NCBI RefSeq assembly: GCF_001425485.1 | Contig: NZ_LMQW01000001.1 | Location: 223,016 to 287,015, forward strand | Reading direction: 5' to 3' | Source of the DNA: Aureimonas sp. Leaf427 | Lineage (GTDB): Bacteria > Pseudomonadota > Alphaproteobacteria > Rhizobiales > Rhizobiaceae | Length of the DNA stretch: 64,000 bases | In this document: one piece after another, positions 32,894 to 44,172 of the stretch | Layout of the letters: every line of letters starts with the position of its first letter | Position numbering within the stretch: the stretch's first letter is position 1 | Notes under the pieces: generated by a model | What the model saw: only the letters and a program-made list of their open reading frames with translations | Database searches by the model: none | Told to the model about the DNA's origin: nothing | Program-made: the position numbers and the translations under genes

Positions 32894-34777
32894 TTAGGCC
32901 TTCGGGCCGCGCTTCGGGCCGCCGGGACCGCCGGGGCCTCTGGTCCTCGGCCGATCGCCGCCGGGCGCCCCGTCGCGGGGGCCCTTGAAAGGCGCGCGCG
33001 CGGGCCGGTCGCCCTGCGGCGCGCGGGACGGACGATCGCCCTGCGGCGCGCGGGACGGACGATCGCCCTGCGGCGCCCAGGTGCGCTCGCCCTGCGGCGC
33101 GGACCGGCGCTCGCCCTGCGGCGCAGAATTGCGCTCGCCCTCGGGCTTCGCCCCGCGTCCTTCGCCGCCGCCTTCGGTCTTGCGCCCGAAGGTGGGCTTC
33201 GGCCGATCCTGCCGCTTGGCGCGGTCCTCGCGGGCGAGCGTCTGCTTCTCGCTCAGCGGCCGCGCGCCCGGCGCCATCCAGACATTGGCCATGCGGCGGC
33301 CGCCGCCCGGGCGCTTCGGCGCCTCGGCCTCCTCGCCCTCGCGCGGCGGGCGATCGCCCCGCGGCGGACGGTCTGGCCGCGCGCCGCGATCCGGGCGGGG
33401 ACCACGGTCCTGTCCGCGATCGGGCCCGCGCGCGGAGCGATCGCCGCCCGGCTTCTCGAAGCTCTTGCGCTGCGGGCGCGTGTCGAGGCGCCCGAGCGCA
33501 TCGTCGCGCTTGGCCGCGCCGAACTTCTTGCGGTTCAGCCGGGGCGGCTCGGAGGAGGTGGCCGACACCCACTCGCTGGCCTCGGCGGGCTTGGCCTTGC
33601 GCTCGGCCGGGTCCGGCCGCTCGGCCTCCACGACCTTGTTGGTGAAGGTGTTGACGATCGGCGCGTCGAAATCGGCGCCGGATTCCTCGATCAGGCGCTC
33701 GCCGAGCTGGTCGCGCAGCATGCGGCCCTTGATCTCGCGCACCGCGCCCTCAGGCAGGTCGCTCAGCTGGAACGGGCCGAAGGAGAGGCGGATCAGGCGG
33801 TTCACGTCGAGGCCGAGATGGCCGAGGATGCGCTTGACCTCGCGGTTCTTGCCCTCGCGAAGGCCGAGCGTCAGCCAGACATTGTGCCCCTTCTGTGAGT
33901 CCAGCGTCGCCTCGATGGCGCCGTAGAAGACGCCGTCGATGGCGATGCCCTGGCGAAGCTCGTCGAGCTGTCCTTGCGTCACCGAGCCGAAGGCGCGCAC
34001 GCGATACCGCCGCAGCCAGCCCGTCGCGGGCAGCTCCAGAATGCGCGCAAGACCGCCGTCGTTGGTCAGGAGCAGCAGCCCCTCCGTGTTGATGTCGAGA
34101 CGGCCGACGCTGAGAACGCGCGGCAGATCCTCCGGCAGGCGGTCGAAGACCGTCGGCCGCCCTTCGGGATCGCGGTTCGTGGTGACGAGCCCGGCCGGCT
34201 TGTGGAAGAGCCAGAGGCGCGTGCGCTCGATCGCCGGCAGCGCCTCGTTGTCGACCTCGATCCGGTCGGACGACGTGACGGTGACGGCGGGCGAATCGAG
34301 AAGCCGGCCGTTCAGCTTGATGCGGCCATCGGCGATCATGCCCTCCGCGTCGCGACGCGACGCGATGCCGGCGCGCGCCAGACGCTTGGCGATGCGCATG
34401 GAGCCGGCGGGCTCGTCGCTCGCAGCGGCTGCAAGCCGGGGCTTGCGGAAACCCTCGGACGAAGACGATCGCGCCTCGTCACGCTTGCCGGACGACCTCG
34501 GTCCGTCGCCCTTGCCCGACGACCGGGGCACGCCGTCCGCGACGAGCGGCCGGGGCTTGGGCGGGCGGCCGTCGCGGCCGCCGGTCGATTCCACCGGCCG
34601 GCCGAAGCTCTTGCGCGGGGCTCCGCCATCGGGCTTCTCGCCGCGCGCGGGGCGCGGGCCTTCGCCGAGCGGGCGCGGCTTGAACACGCGGCGCTTTTCG
34701 CCGTCTCCTCCGGCACCGCCCCGTCCGGGGCTGCGCGGGCGGGAACCCTTGTCGTCGTTGTCGGTCTTGTCGGTCAT
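32894..34777 (-). CDS. rluB: 23S rRNA pseudouridine synthase (RluB type) with long low-complexity tails
   Basis: RsuA/RluB-family pseudouridine synthase; RluB modifies U2605 of 23S rRNA. It is 627 residues, about twice the E. coli enzyme. The S4 domain (about 127-170, MRIAKRLARAGIASRRDAEG) and the catalytic domain with VGRLDINTEGLL (catalytic D228) are intact. Around them lie an N-terminal ~125-residue Arg/Gly/Pro/Lys-rich tail and a ~230-residue C-terminal tail with APQGDR-type repeats. The ATG at 34777 opens MTDKTDNDDKGSRP, and the frame further upstream runs into divergent tadA. RluB versus RluE/F is inferred from context and length. Confidence 0.9.
   Translation of the reverse strand: MTDKTDNDDKGSRPRSPGRGGAGGDGEKRRVFKPRPLGEGPRPARGEKPDGGAPRKSFGRPVESTGGRDGRPPKPRPLVADGVPRSSGKGDGPRSSGKRDEARSSSSEGFRKPRLAAAASDEPAGSMRIAKRLARAGIASRRDAEGMIADGRIKLNGRLLDSPAVTVTSSDRIEVDNEALPAIERTRLWLFHKPAGLVTTNRDPEGRPTVFDRLPEDLPRVLSVGRLDINTEGLLLLTNDGGLARILELPATGWLRRYRVRAFGSVTQGQLDELRQGIAIDGVFYGAIEATLDSQKGHNVWLTLGLREGKNREVKRILGHLGLDVNRLIRLSFGPFQLSDLPEGAVREIKGRMLRDQLGERLIEESGADFDAPIVNTFTNKVVEAERPDPAERKAKPAEASEWVSATSSEPPRLNRKKFGAAKRDDALGRLDTRPQRKSFEKPGGDRSARGPDRGQDRGPRPDRGARPDRPPRGDRPPREGEEAEAPKRPGGGRRMANVWMAPGARPLSEKQTLAREDRAKRQDRPKPTFGRKTEGGGEGRGAKPEGERNSAPQGERRSAPQGERTWAPQGDRPSRAPQGDRPSRAPQGDRPARAPFKGPRDGAPGGDRPRTRGPGGPGGPKRGPKA
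33011..33135 (-). repeat. Short tandem repeats coding the APQGxR tail of RluB
   Basis: A 27-base unit at 33011-33037 is repeated exactly at 33038-33064, followed by three diverged units of about 24 bases, all starting GCCCTGCGGCG on the + strand. Encoded peptide: APQGDRPSR, APQGDRPSR, then APQGERTW, APQGERRS and APQGERNS variants. The repeat is in frame and suggests length variation of a disordered basic tail. Confidence 0.85.
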
Positions 34778-34859
34778 CGGCTTGGCCCTTTTCGCAACGA
34801 CCGATATCAGGTCCGGCAGGCCCGTGCGAGTGACGCGAGGGCGAGAGGACGCGGGAACG

Positions 34860-35306
34860 ATGGCGCGCGGAAATCCCATGGAACTGGCGCTTCGCGAAGC
34901 GCATGCGGCGGCCGGGCGGGGGGAAGTGCCCGTCGGCGCGGTGATCGTGTGCGAGGAGGTGGTGGTGGCGGCGGCCGGAAACCGCACGCGCGAATTGTTC
35001 GATCCGACGGCCCATGCCGAGATCCTCGCGATCCGGCAGGCCTGCGCCCACTTGAGCCGGGAACGGCTGACGGGCTGCGATCTCTACGTGACGCTGGAGC
35101 CTTGCGCCATGTGCGCCGGGGCGATTTCCTTCGCCCGGCTGCGGCGGCTCTATTTCGGCGCCGGCGACATCAAGGGCGGCGCGGTGGAGAACGGGCCGCG
35201 CTTCTTCGCGCAACCCACCTGCCACCATGCGCCCGACGTCTATTCCGGCATCGCCGAAAGCGAGGCGGCCGCGATCCTCACGGATTTCTTCAAGGGCCGC
35301 CGATAG
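34860..35306 (+). CDS. tadA: tRNA-specific adenosine deaminase
   Basis: Converts A34 to inosine in tRNA-Arg(ACG), required for CGN decoding. It is 148 residues. The cytidine/deoxycytidylate deaminase zinc motifs are TAHAEI (H52, E54) and EPCAMCAGA (C82, C85). The ATG at 34860 gives MARGNPMELALREAHAAAG; the ATG at 34878 is an alternative. Divergent from rluB with about 80 bases between, and convergent with the lipoprotein gene six bases after its stop. Confidence 0.93.
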   Translation: MARGNPMELALREAHAAAGRGEVPVGAVIVCEEVVVAAAGNRTRELFDPTAHAEILAIRQACAHLSRERLTGCDLYVTLEPCAMCAGAISFARLRRLYFGAGDIKGGAVENGPRFFAQPTCHHAPDVYSGIAESEAAAILTDFFKGRR

Positions 35307-35312
35307 GCGAGG

Positions 35313-35999
35313 TCAGAACGGCAGGATGCCGCGGATCTTGGAGCCGAGGCTCTCGTCCTTCTTGTAGCGCGCTTCCTTCACGCGCTCGTCGAGGCCGGGA
35401 TCGCCGGCCGGGGCGGAGGCTGCCGGCTGGCGATAGGCGATCGGCGGCTCGGAGAGATACTTGCGCTGGGTCGGGCTGCCCTGGCGGCTTTCCTTCAGAC
35501 GCTCGCGGAAGCCCTCGCCGCCGCTCTTCATCTCCTGCACGGACAGGGTGGTCGAGCCGTTGTCGCGCGACGAGCCGGCATTGTAGGTGTTGGCGGCGAT
35601 CGCCTCGTCCTCGATGCCTTCCTTGCGCGAGAGCATGACGTCGACGGGCAGAGCGCCGTCGGCCTTGCCGGCCTTGGCATCCGCCGCCGCCTTGATGCGG
35701 GCGCTGCGCTGCTCCGGCGATTCCGGCCAGCTCGGATCGCGCGTGGCGTCGATCTTCTCCTGCGGCGCGGGAAGCGCCCCGATCTGCTTCGGCCGCACCA
35801 GCTCGGCGCGCGGCGCGTAGTCGATCTTTTCCTTGTTGGTCGAGGAGCCCAGCGTCAGCATGCCGTCGAGATCGTTGAACAGCTGCGCTCCCTGCGACTG
35901 GCCCGTGCCGTAGGTCGGCCCGAGGCAGCCCGAAAGCGCAAGGCCCGCGCAGAGAACGAGACCGGTGGTGGCGAAGCCGCTGAACTGTCGAAGCATCAT
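35313..35999 (-). CDS. Predicted lipoprotein of unknown function
   Basis: About 228 residues from the ATG at 35999. The N-terminus MMLRQFSGFATTGLVLCAGL leads to a lipobox LSGC, so lipid modification and membrane anchoring are well supported. The rest is hydrophilic and probably extended. It has recognisable alphaproteobacterial blocks such as DGMLTLGSSTNKEKIDYAPR and PRAELVRP, and a C-terminal LGSKIRGILPF. I know no function for it. It lies about 170 bases downstream of ileS, where many bacteria have lspA, the lipoprotein signal peptidase. A longer frame upstream overlaps the ileS end region and is unlikely. Confidence 0.8.
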   Translation of the reverse strand: MMLRQFSGFATTGLVLCAGLALSGCLGPTYGTGQSQGAQLFNDLDGMLTLGSSTNKEKIDYAPRAELVRPKQIGALPAPQEKIDATRDPSWPESPEQRSARIKAAADAKAGKADGALPVDVMLSRKEGIEDEAIAANTYNAGSSRDNGSTTLSVQEMKSGGEGFRERLKESRQGSPTQRKYLSEPPIAYRQPAASAPAGDPGLDERVKEARYKKDESLGSKIRGILPF

Positions 36000-36167
36000 C
36001 TGGCGCTCGGCCCCCTTGCCGATCGGTTCCCTGCCGGATGCGGGGATCACCGTCATAGTGCCCGGCCCGTCGCATGGAAATTGGTCCAATTGCGGGCTCT
36101 CCTTAAAGAAGTTCCCGCGATCAGACAAGAAACGCGCCGCTGTTGCCGGCCGGCAACGGCGGCTTGT

Positions 36168-39100
36168 TCACAGCCGGCCGAGCGCCGCCAGCTCGCGAAG
36201 CGCCGACGCATCGCGCGCCGAGACGTCGGGATAGGCGGGGTCGGAGCCGACATCGTCGGTGATCCGCCAGGACCGCGCGCATTTGGTGCCGGCCGCAAGC
36301 TTCGGCAGAACGGCGATGCCGGGCGTGTCGGGAAGCGTGAAGGCCCCTTCCGGCGCGGCCTCGCCCGAAATCTCGATGCCGCTGGTGATGGCGATCTCGG
36401 AGAAGTCGAGGGAGGCGACGAGCGCGCGAAGCTCGCCATCCGCGATGAAGACGGTGGGCGCTGCCTCCAGCGAGGAGCCGATCCGCTTGGCGCGGCGCTC
36501 CTCTTCCAGCGCGCCCAGCACGACGCGGCGCACGCGGCGGATCTTCGCCCATTTCGCCGCCAGCGCCTCGTCGGTCCAGGCCGCCTCGACCGGGAGGAAC
36601 TGCTCCAGATGCACCGAGCCCGAGCCCGGACGGCGCGAGCCCCAGGCCTCCTCCATGGTGAAGGGCAGCATCGGCGCCAGCCACGTCACGAGCCGGTCGA
36701 AGATCTCGCGCACCACCTGGAGCGAGGCCAGCCGGCGCCGCGAGGACGGCGCGTCGCAGTAGAGCGTGTCCTTGCGGATGTCGAAATAGAAGGCGGAAAG
36801 CTCGACCACGGAGAAGTCGAGCAGCGTGCGCGCCACGCGCTTGAAGTCGAAGGCGTCGTAGCCAGCCCGCACCACGCCGTCGAGCTCGGCGAGACGATGC
36901 AGCATCAGCCGCTCCAGCTCCGGCATGTCGGAGAGGGGCAGGCTCTCGCCGGTGTCGTGCGCGAGCGTGCCGAGCATCCAGCGGATCGTGTTGCGCAGCT
37001 TGCGATAGGCGTCGATGTTCGTCTGGAGGATCGTCTTGCCGAGGCGCAGATCCTCCGAATAATCCGACGAGACCACCCAGAGCCGCAGGATGTCGGCGCC
37101 CGATTGCTGGATCACCTCCTGCGGCGTCACGACATTGCCGAGGGACTTGGACATCTTGCGCCCCTCCTCGTCCATGACGAAGCCATGCGTCAGCACCGCG
37201 TCGTAGGGCGCCCGCCCCCGCGTGCCGCAGGATTCGAGCAGCGAGGAGTGGAACCAGCCGCGATGCTGGTCGGAGCCTTCGAGATAGAGGTCGGCGGGCC
37301 ATTTGAGGTCCGGCCGCTTCTCCAGGCAGAAGGCGTGGGTCGAGCCGGAATCGAACCAGACGTCGAGAATGTCGCGGACCATGGTCCATTTCGCGCCGTC
37401 ATGCGCATTGCCGAGGAAGCGCTCCTTGGCGCCCTCCGCGAACCAGGCATCCGCGCCCTCGACCTCGAAGGCCTGAAGAATGCGCGCATTGACCGCCTCG
37501 TCCTTCAGGACATCGCCGTCCGCATCCACGAAGACGCAGATCGGAACGCCCCAGGCGCGCTGCCGGGACAGGACCCAGTCCGGCCGGTCCGCGATCATGG
37601 CGTGCAGGCGGTTCTGTCCGGCGGCGGGCACGAAGCGCGTCTCGGAGATCGCCTTGAGGGCGCGGCCGCGCAGCGTGTCGCCTTCGGCCAGCGCGCCTTC
37701 CGGCAGGCCGTAGCCGCCGAGGTCCTTGTCCATATGGACGAACCATTGCGGCGTGTTGCGGTAGATGATCGGCTTCTTGGAGCGCCAGGAATGCGGGTAC
37801 TGATGCTTCAGCCGCCCGCGCGCCAAAAGATTGCCCCGGGCGACCAGCGCCTCGATGACGCGCTTATTGGCGTCGCCTTTCTTGCCCTTGTCGTCGATGA
37901 CGCGCGCCGGCCCGCCCTCGGCGCCCGGGCCGAAGCCGGGGGCATCCTTGGTGTAGAAGCCGTCGTCGTCGACGGTAAAGGGGATCGCCGTGTCGATGCC
38001 GCGCGCCTCCATGGCGCGCCGCGCATCCATGAAGGCGTCGAAATCCTCCCGGCCATGGCCGGGCGCGGTGTGGACGAAGCCCGTGCCGGCATCGTCCGTC
38101 ACATGCTCGCCGAAGAGCAGCGGCACGGCGAACTCGTACCCGCCGCCGAGCCCCTTCAGCGGATGGTCCACGGTGAGGAGTTCGAGTTCGGCGGCCCCGA
38201 CATCCGCTACGCGCACGAAGCCGCCGGCCTCGACGCGCGCCTTGGCGAAGACCTCGGCGGCCAGCTTGTCGGCGAGGACGAAGCGCTCGCCGAAGCGCGC
38301 CCAGCGGGGGTTTTCCGCATCGTCGGGCGCCGTCACCTCGTAGAGGCCGTAGGCGATCTTCGGGTTATAGGTGATGGCGCGGTTGCCCGGCATGGTCCAG
38401 GGCGTCGTCGTCCAGATGACGACCGAGGCGCCGTCGAGCGGGCCGGCATCGGGCGATCCGGCCTTCGGAAAGCCGGAAATGCCGCCCTTGAAGGCCGGCG
38501 CGAAGCCGTTCTCGGCCGGCCGCACCGGAAACTTCACCCAGACCGTGTCGGACTCGTAGTCCTCGTACTCGATCTCGGCTTCCGCGAGCGCGGTCTTCTC
38601 GACCACCGACCACATGACCGGCTTGGAGCCGCGATAGAGCTGGCCGGACATGGCGAATTTCAAAAGCTCGCCCGCGATCACGCTCTCGGCGGGAAAGGCC
38701 ATGGTCAGGTAGGGGTCCTTGAAGTCCCCCTCGACGCCGAGGCGCCGGAACTCGGCCGACTGCACGCCGACCCAATGCGCGGCGAAGGCGCGGCACTCGG
38801 CGCGGAACTCGTTGACGGGAATTTCGTCCTTGTTCTTGCCCTTGGCGCGATACTGCTCCTCGATCTTCCACTCGATGGGAAGGCCGTGGCAGTCCCAGCC
38901 CGGCACGTAGTTCGCGTCGTAGCCGCGCATCTGGAAGGAGCGCGTGATGACGTCCTTCAGGATCTTGTTCAGCGCGTGGCCGATATGGAGCTGGCCGTTG
39001 GCATAGGGCGGGCCGTCGTGGAGCACGTATTTCGGCCGGCCGGCGGCCTCCTCGCGCAGGCGCTTGTAGAGGTTCTCGCTGTCCCAGCGAGCGACGATCT

Positions 39101-39194
39101 CCGGCTCCTTCTGCGGCAGACCCGCGCGCATCGGGAACGCGGTCTCGGGAAGATAGAGGGTCTTGGAATAGTCGATCGCGGCGTCGGCGCTCAT
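36168..39194 (-). CDS. ileS: Isoleucyl-tRNA synthetase
   Basis: Class I aminoacyl-tRNA synthetase charging tRNA-Ile. It is 1008 residues. The HIGH motif is at about 70-73 ([14 protein letters not shown]) and KMSKSLGN near 680. The N-terminus [20 protein letters not shown] is typical of Rhizobiales. The C-terminal end keeps the [16 protein letters not shown] pattern common in alphaproteobacteria, not the full E. coli zinc finger. No T-box is visible upstream. It lies 248 bases after ribF on the same strand, a gap large enough for its own promoter. Confidence 0.97.
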   Translation of the reverse strand: MSADAAIDYSKTLYLPETAFPMRAGLPQKEPEIVARWDSENLYKRLREEAAGRPKYVLHDGPPYANGQLHIGHALNKILKDVITRSFQMRGYDANYVPGWDCHGLPIEWKIEEQYRAKGKNKDEIPVNEFRAECRAFAAHWVGVQSAEFRRLGVEGDFKDPYLTMAFPAESVIAGELLKFAMSGQLYRGSKPVMWSVVEKTALAEAEIEYEDYESDTVWVKFPVRPAENGFAPAFKGGISGFPKAGSPDAGPLDGASVVIWTTTPWTMPGNRAITYNPKIAYGLYEVTAPDDAENPRWARFGERFVLADKLAAEVFAKARVEAGGFVRVADVGAAELELLTVDHPLKGLGGGYEFAVPLLFGEHVTDDAGTGFVHTAPGHGREDFDAFMDARRAMEARGIDTAIPFTVDDDGFYTKDAPGFGPGAEGGPARVIDDKGKKGDANKRVIEALVARGNLLARGRLKHQYPHSWRSKKPIIYRNTPQWFVHMDKDLGGYGLPEGALAEGDTLRGRALKAISETRFVPAAGQNRLHAMIADRPDWVLSRQRAWGVPICVFVDADGDVLKDEAVNARILQAFEVEGADAWFAEGAKERFLGNAHDGAKWTMVRDILDVWFDSGSTHAFCLEKRPDLKWPADLYLEGSDQHRGWFHSSLLESCGTRGRAPYDAVLTHGFVMDEEGRKMSKSLGNVVTPQEVIQQSGADILRLWVVSSDYSEDLRLGKTILQTNIDAYRKLRNTIRWMLGTLAHDTGESLPLSDMPELERLMLHRLAELDGVVRAGYDAFDFKRVARTLLDFSVVELSAFYFDIRKDTLYCDAPSSRRRLASLQVVREIFDRLVTWLAPMLPFTMEEAWGSRRPGSGSVHLEQFLPVEAAWTDEALAAKWAKIRRVRRVVLGALEEERRAKRIGSSLEAAPTVFIADGELRALVASLDFSEIAITSGIEISGEAAPEGAFTLPDTPGIAVLPKLAAGTKCARSWRITDDVGSDPAYPDVSARDASALRELAALGRL

Positions 39195-39358
39195 CGGATG
39201 GAACTTCTCGGCTGGTGCGGCCCGGCGCGCCGGAGGGCGGGCGCTCGATGACCTCGAAAACGGGAAACGACGCCCGGCCGATGCGGCGGGGCGGACGGTC
39301 GGCGGGGCTCCCGGTCCCCGCGCGTCCGGGCCTTGGTCAGGCCGCGCGCGGAGCCGGG

Positions 39359-39393
39359 CGAATAATTCGCCTTATATCCGTATGAAAAGAGCT
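39359..39393 (-). promoter_or_regulatory. AT-rich candidate promoter upstream of ileS
   Basis: In an otherwise GC-rich 248-base gap, this stretch contains GAATAATTCG and TTATATCC on the + strand, read as TATAAG and ATTATT on the - strand. That fits a -10-like region about 170-200 bases before the ileS start. No clear -35 box can be assigned, so this is tentative. Confidence 0.25.
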
Positions 39394-39442
39394 CATCGGG
39401 GCTTCTCTACCGCCCCGCCCGCCGCGGCGGCAAGGTCTTTCG

Positions 39443-40423
39443 TCAGAAGGCGATCGCCCGGTCGAGCGGCGAGAGCGGCTCGGCGCCGGCAAGAAGCCCG
39501 CGCGCGACCTCCGAATCCTTGTCCATCTGGCGCACCAGCGCCTCCACGCTCTCGAAGCGCTCCTCGCCGCGCAGGAAGGCGAAGAGCGAGATCTCGCAGA
39601 CCTCGCCATAGAGATCGCCGGAAAAGTCGAAGACGAAGGTCTCGAAGATCGCCGCCCCGTTGTCGAAGGTCGGCCGGCGGCCGTAGCTCGCGACGCCCCC
39701 ATGGAGCGTGCCGTCGGCGCGGCGCAGGCGCACGGCGTAGATGCCGTGGCCGAGCATGTCGTCGGAAAGAACCATGTTGGCGGTGGGATAGCCGAGCGTT
39801 CGCCCGAGCTGCTGCCCGCCCGTGACCGGGGCCTCCAGCGTCCAGCGATAGCCGAGAAGGGCGGCGGCCTCCGCGGGGCGCCCGGCGGCCAGATGCTCGC
39901 GGATGCGGCTGGAGGAGACGGTCGCCCCGCCCTCGTCGAGAAAGGCCTCGACGACGGTGACGCCGAACCCGTGGCGTGCGGCGGATTCGGCGAGGAAGAG
40001 CGGCGTGCCGAGCCGCCCGGCGCCGAACTGGAAGTCGAAGCCGACGACGACGTGGCGCGCCTTCAGCCGGTCGAGCAGCACGATCTTCACGAAATCCTCG
40101 GCCGACAGCGAGGCGAAGTCGCGGTCGAAACGGTGCTCCACGACGGCGGTATAGCCGAGCGCCGCCAGAAGTCGCGCCTTCATCGGCGCCGGCGTCAGGC
40201 GCGGCACGGGCCGCGAGAGCGCGAAGACGGTGCGCGGATGGGGCTCGAAGGTGAGGCAGACCAGCGGCCGCCCCAGCCCCTCGGCAATGCCCCGCGCGGT
40301 TTCGAGCACGCTCTGGTGGCCGCGATGCACGCCGTCGAAATTGCCGATGGCGACGACGCAGCCCGCAAGGTCGGCGGGCAGGTCGGCCGGATCGGCGAAG
40401 CGGCGGATCGCGGGCTCGCTCAT
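39443..40423 (-). CDS. ribF: Bifunctional riboflavin kinase / FAD synthetase
   Basis: Makes FMN from riboflavin and then FAD. It is 326 residues. The N-terminal nucleotidyltransferase has VVAIGNFDGVHRGH (about 23-36) and SSSRIREHL near 180. The C-terminal kinase domain has LGYPTANM and FDNGAAIFETFVFDFSGDLY. The ATG at 40423 overlaps the stop of the HAD hydrolase gene (ATGA at 40420-40423). Part of the - strand series HAD-ribF-ileS. Confidence 0.95.
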   Translation of the reverse strand: MSEPAIRRFADPADLPADLAGCVVAIGNFDGVHRGHQSVLETARGIAEGLGRPLVCLTFEPHPRTVFALSRPVPRLTPAPMKARLLAALGYTAVVEHRFDRDFASLSAEDFVKIVLLDRLKARHVVVGFDFQFGAGRLGTPLFLAESAARHGFGVTVVEAFLDEGGATVSSSRIREHLAAGRPAEAAALLGYRWTLEAPVTGGQQLGRTLGYPTANMVLSDDMLGHGIYAVRLRRADGTLHGGVASYGRRPTFDNGAAIFETFVFDFSGDLYGEVCEISLFAFLRGEERFESVEALVRQMDKDSEVARGLLAGAEPLSPLDRAIAF

Positions 40424-41280
40424 GCCAGCGTCGGCATGAAGTAGCGGGCGGAGAGGCCCTGGCCGGACAGTGCCTCGGCCAGCGCCGCCGCGCCGGCATG
40501 GGCGCCGCCCAGCTCCTCGCCGTGAATACCGCCGACGACGAGCAGCGCGTCGATCCCGGCATTGTTGGCGCCGCGGATATCGGTGTTCAGCCCGTCGCCG
40601 ATGGCAAGGATCGCCGAGCGGTCGGAAAGGCCGGCGCGATCCTCGGCGACCGCGTAGATCGGCGCATGCGGCTTGCCCGCCATGCGCACCTCGCCGCCGA
40701 GCGCGGCATAGTCGCGTGCCAGCGCCCCGGCGCACCAGATGAGGCGCCCGCCGCGATGGACCACGATGTCGGGATTGGCGCAGATCATCGGCAGGCCGCG
40801 CGCGGCCAGCCGCGCCAGCTGGTCGGCATAGTCCTCCGGCACTTCCCGCTCGTCGTCGAAGAGACCGGTCGCGACGATCACCTCGGCCTCCGCCTCGCCG
40901 ACGCGCGCGACGTCGAGGCCCTCGAAGAGATCGGCGTCCCGCGCGGGGCCGAGATGATAGACGCGGCGGCCGCCCGCCGAGATGAGGGCGCGCGTCACGT
41001 CGCCGGAGGTCACGATCGCGTCGTAGGCCTCGCGCGTCACGTCCAGCATATCCAGCTGCGCGCCGACGGCGGCGGAGGTGCGCGGCGAGTTGGACACGAG
41101 CACCACGGTGACGCCCGCCTTGCGGGCGGCGAGCAGCGCGGCCTCGGCGGAGGGCGACTTCTCCTCGCCATTGTGGAGAACGCCCCAGATGTCGCAGAAG
41201 ATCGCGGAATAGGCGCCGGCGATTTCGGCAAGGCCCGGCGTCGCGACCAAGGCCGGCGCGGTCGAAGCGCCCGCCGTCAT
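40420..41280 (-). CDS. HAD-superfamily IIA hydrolase (TIGR01459-like)
   Basis: A 286-residue HAD hydrolase. The N-terminal motif I is FCDIWGVLHNGEE with the nucleophile Asp about 30, motif II lies in VVLVSNSPRTS (about 90-100), and the C-terminal motif IV is AIGDGLNTDIRGANNAG. This IIA subfamily with DIWGVLHNG is widespread in Rhizobiales beside ribF. Substrate unknown; a sugar or nucleotide phosphate is likely by family. The ATG at 41280 is the natural start; in-frame sequence upstream is compositionally unlike the protein. Confidence 0.88.
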   Translation of the reverse strand: MTAGASTAPALVATPGLAEIAGAYSAIFCDIWGVLHNGEEKSPSAEAALLAARKAGVTVVLVSNSPRTSAAVGAQLDMLDVTREAYDAIVTSGDVTRALISAGGRRVYHLGPARDADLFEGLDVARVGEAEAEVIVATGLFDDEREVPEDYADQLARLAARGLPMICANPDIVVHRGGRLIWCAGALARDYAALGGEVRMAGKPHAPIYAVAEDRAGLSDRSAILAIGDGLNTDIRGANNAGIDALLVVGGIHGEELGGAHAGAAALAEALSGQGLSARYFMPTLA

Positions 41281-41747
41281 GGGAAGACCTCGCCGGCCGC
41301 CTTGCGGGAAGCGGGCCGCGCCGTCCAAAGCCTTGCGGCGCGCTTCGAGTGATCCGGTGTGGTCCGCATCGGTCCGCCTTCCAGGCCTTGCCCTCCGGCC
41401 GGCTTTCCGGCGGTCGGGCATATGGGTCTTCAGGGCTTTGGCGATAGTCAGGCCCGCGCCCGGGGTCAAGCCGAGCCGGGCCGCGTCACGATCGCCCGCG
41501 CGCTTCCGCGCGGCTTACGGCGGCGAGGCCATGTCGGATGGCGGTTTGACCGGAAAGGCCGGCGATCCCGCACCCGGCCAGGAATGTCCCGACCGACTTG
41601 CAGCGACAAGCTTAAGGATTCGCTCTCCAAGGCCGCGAGCCGTCGACGAATTTGCAGAGACAGGTCAAGCCGTTGAAGGCGCGATGGAAAACATGGGAAG
41701 ACCGGCATCCCGGGCCTCGCCGGAGCGGCTCTAAAGCTGGCGCGAAG
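41281..41747. other. Intergenic region before groESL without a recognised gene
   Basis: About 470 bases. A + strand open frame of 151 codons (41279-41734) exists, but its Arg/Pro/Ala-rich product looks like non-coding high-GC translation and lacks a ribosome binding site. The region must hold the promoter of the HAD-ribF series and the upstream part of the groES control region. Confidence 0.5.
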
Positions 41748-41777
41748 CTTGACAGAAGCGGGGGGAACCGCCTATCT
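41748..41777 (+). promoter_or_regulatory. groESL promoter, possibly RpoH-dependent
   Basis: CTTGACA at 41748-41754 and CCTATCT at 41771-41777. The pair resembles the alphaproteobacterial heat-shock (RpoH) pattern CTTG and CYTATNT, and the -35 is also close to sigma-70 TTGACA. The CIRCE operator starts nine bases after the -10, so HrcA binding would block the transcription start. Confidence 0.6.
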
Positions 41778-41785
41778 CCGCCTCG

Positions 41786-41812
41786 CTAGCACTCGCCCTC
41801 GGTGAGTGCCAA
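41786..41812 (+). promoter_or_regulatory. CIRCE operator (HrcA binding site)
   Basis: CTAGCACTC, nine spacer bases, GAGTGCCAA: seven to eight of nine positions per arm match the CIRCE consensus TTAGCACTC-N9-GAGTGCTAA, with perfect GCACTC/GAGTGC cores. It lies 64 bases before groES. HrcA repression with heat induction is well established for this element. Confidence 0.92.
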
Positions 41813-41875
41813 CCAATAGGACCGGACGCCGCTCGAGGGTCCGGCCTCTGTTTATCGAGCTGAAGGTTCCAGACC

Positions 41876-42172
41876 ATGGCTACAACCAACTTTCGTCCTC
41901 TTCATGACCGCGTCGTCGTCAAGCGCGTCGAGTCCGAGACCAAGTCGGCCGGCGGCATCATCATCCCCGACACCGCCAAGGAGAAGCCGCAGGAAGGCGA
42001 GATCGTCGCAGCCGGCCCCGGCGCCCGCGACGAGAGCGGCAAGATCCAGCCGCTGGACGTGAAGACGGGCGACCGCGTCCTCTTCGGCAAGTGGTCGGGC
42101 ACCGAGGTCAAGCTGAACGGCGAAGACCTTCTGATCATGAAGGAATCCGACATCATGGGCATCGTCGGCTGA
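41876..42172 (+). CDS. groES: Co-chaperonin GroES
   Basis: The 10-kDa lid of the GroEL chaperonin. It is 98 residues, full length. [20 protein letters not shown] and the mobile loop [17 protein letters not shown] are canonical, and [14 protein letters not shown] closes the fold. Under CIRCE control and followed by groEL after 79 bases. Confidence 0.97.
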   Translation: MATTNFRPLHDRVVVKRVESETKSAGGIIIPDTAKEKPQEGEIVAAGPGARDESGKIQPLDVKTGDRVLFGKWSGTEVKLNGEDLLIMKESDIMGIVG

Positions 42173-42212
42173 GCCTTCGCCGCGACCTCTGATTCCCTTT
42201 CATCTCATCTGA

Positions 42213-43907
<1,695 letters not shown>

Positions 43908-43945
43908 AGTCCGGCCTCTCGGCCATCCGGTCGAACGCATTAGAA

Positions 43946-43979
43946 GGAAAGGGCCCGGCGGCAACGCCGGGCCCTTTCC
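43946..43979 (+). terminator. Strong hairpin terminator after groEL
   Basis: A perfect 15-bp stem, GGAAAGGGCCCGGCG / CGCCGGGCCCTTTCC, with a GCAA tetraloop, starting 39 bases after the groEL stop. The T run is only TTT within the stem base. It is symmetrical enough to act in both directions. Confidence 0.85.
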
Positions 43980-44172
43980 GCGTTTGGAAGAACGATCCCT
44001 CGTTCACAGCTCGTCGGGAATCGATTAGCTTTGCTCTCCAAGGCGAGACCCACGCCTCCTCCCTCCGATCGGGAAGCATCCGACATGCAGGGTCACGGCA
44101 CCGACGAACCGACTATTCGAGCATCGCGCACAAGGAGGGACTGCAAGGATCGCTCGCGATAGGAGGGTTTTC

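Noticed and set aside
33011..33135. Possible CRISPR-like repeats
   Set aside because: Units are contiguous with no spacers, in frame with rluB, and code for an APQGDR-type tail.
36081..39251. 1056-codon open frame on the + strand opposite ileS
   Set aside because: It is the antisense shadow of ileS, which has HIGH and KMSKS motifs in the real frame.
41279..41734. 151-codon + strand open frame upstream of groES
   Set aside because: Arg/Pro/Ala-rich sequence, start inside the opposite gene's start region, no ribosome binding site, no recognisable family.
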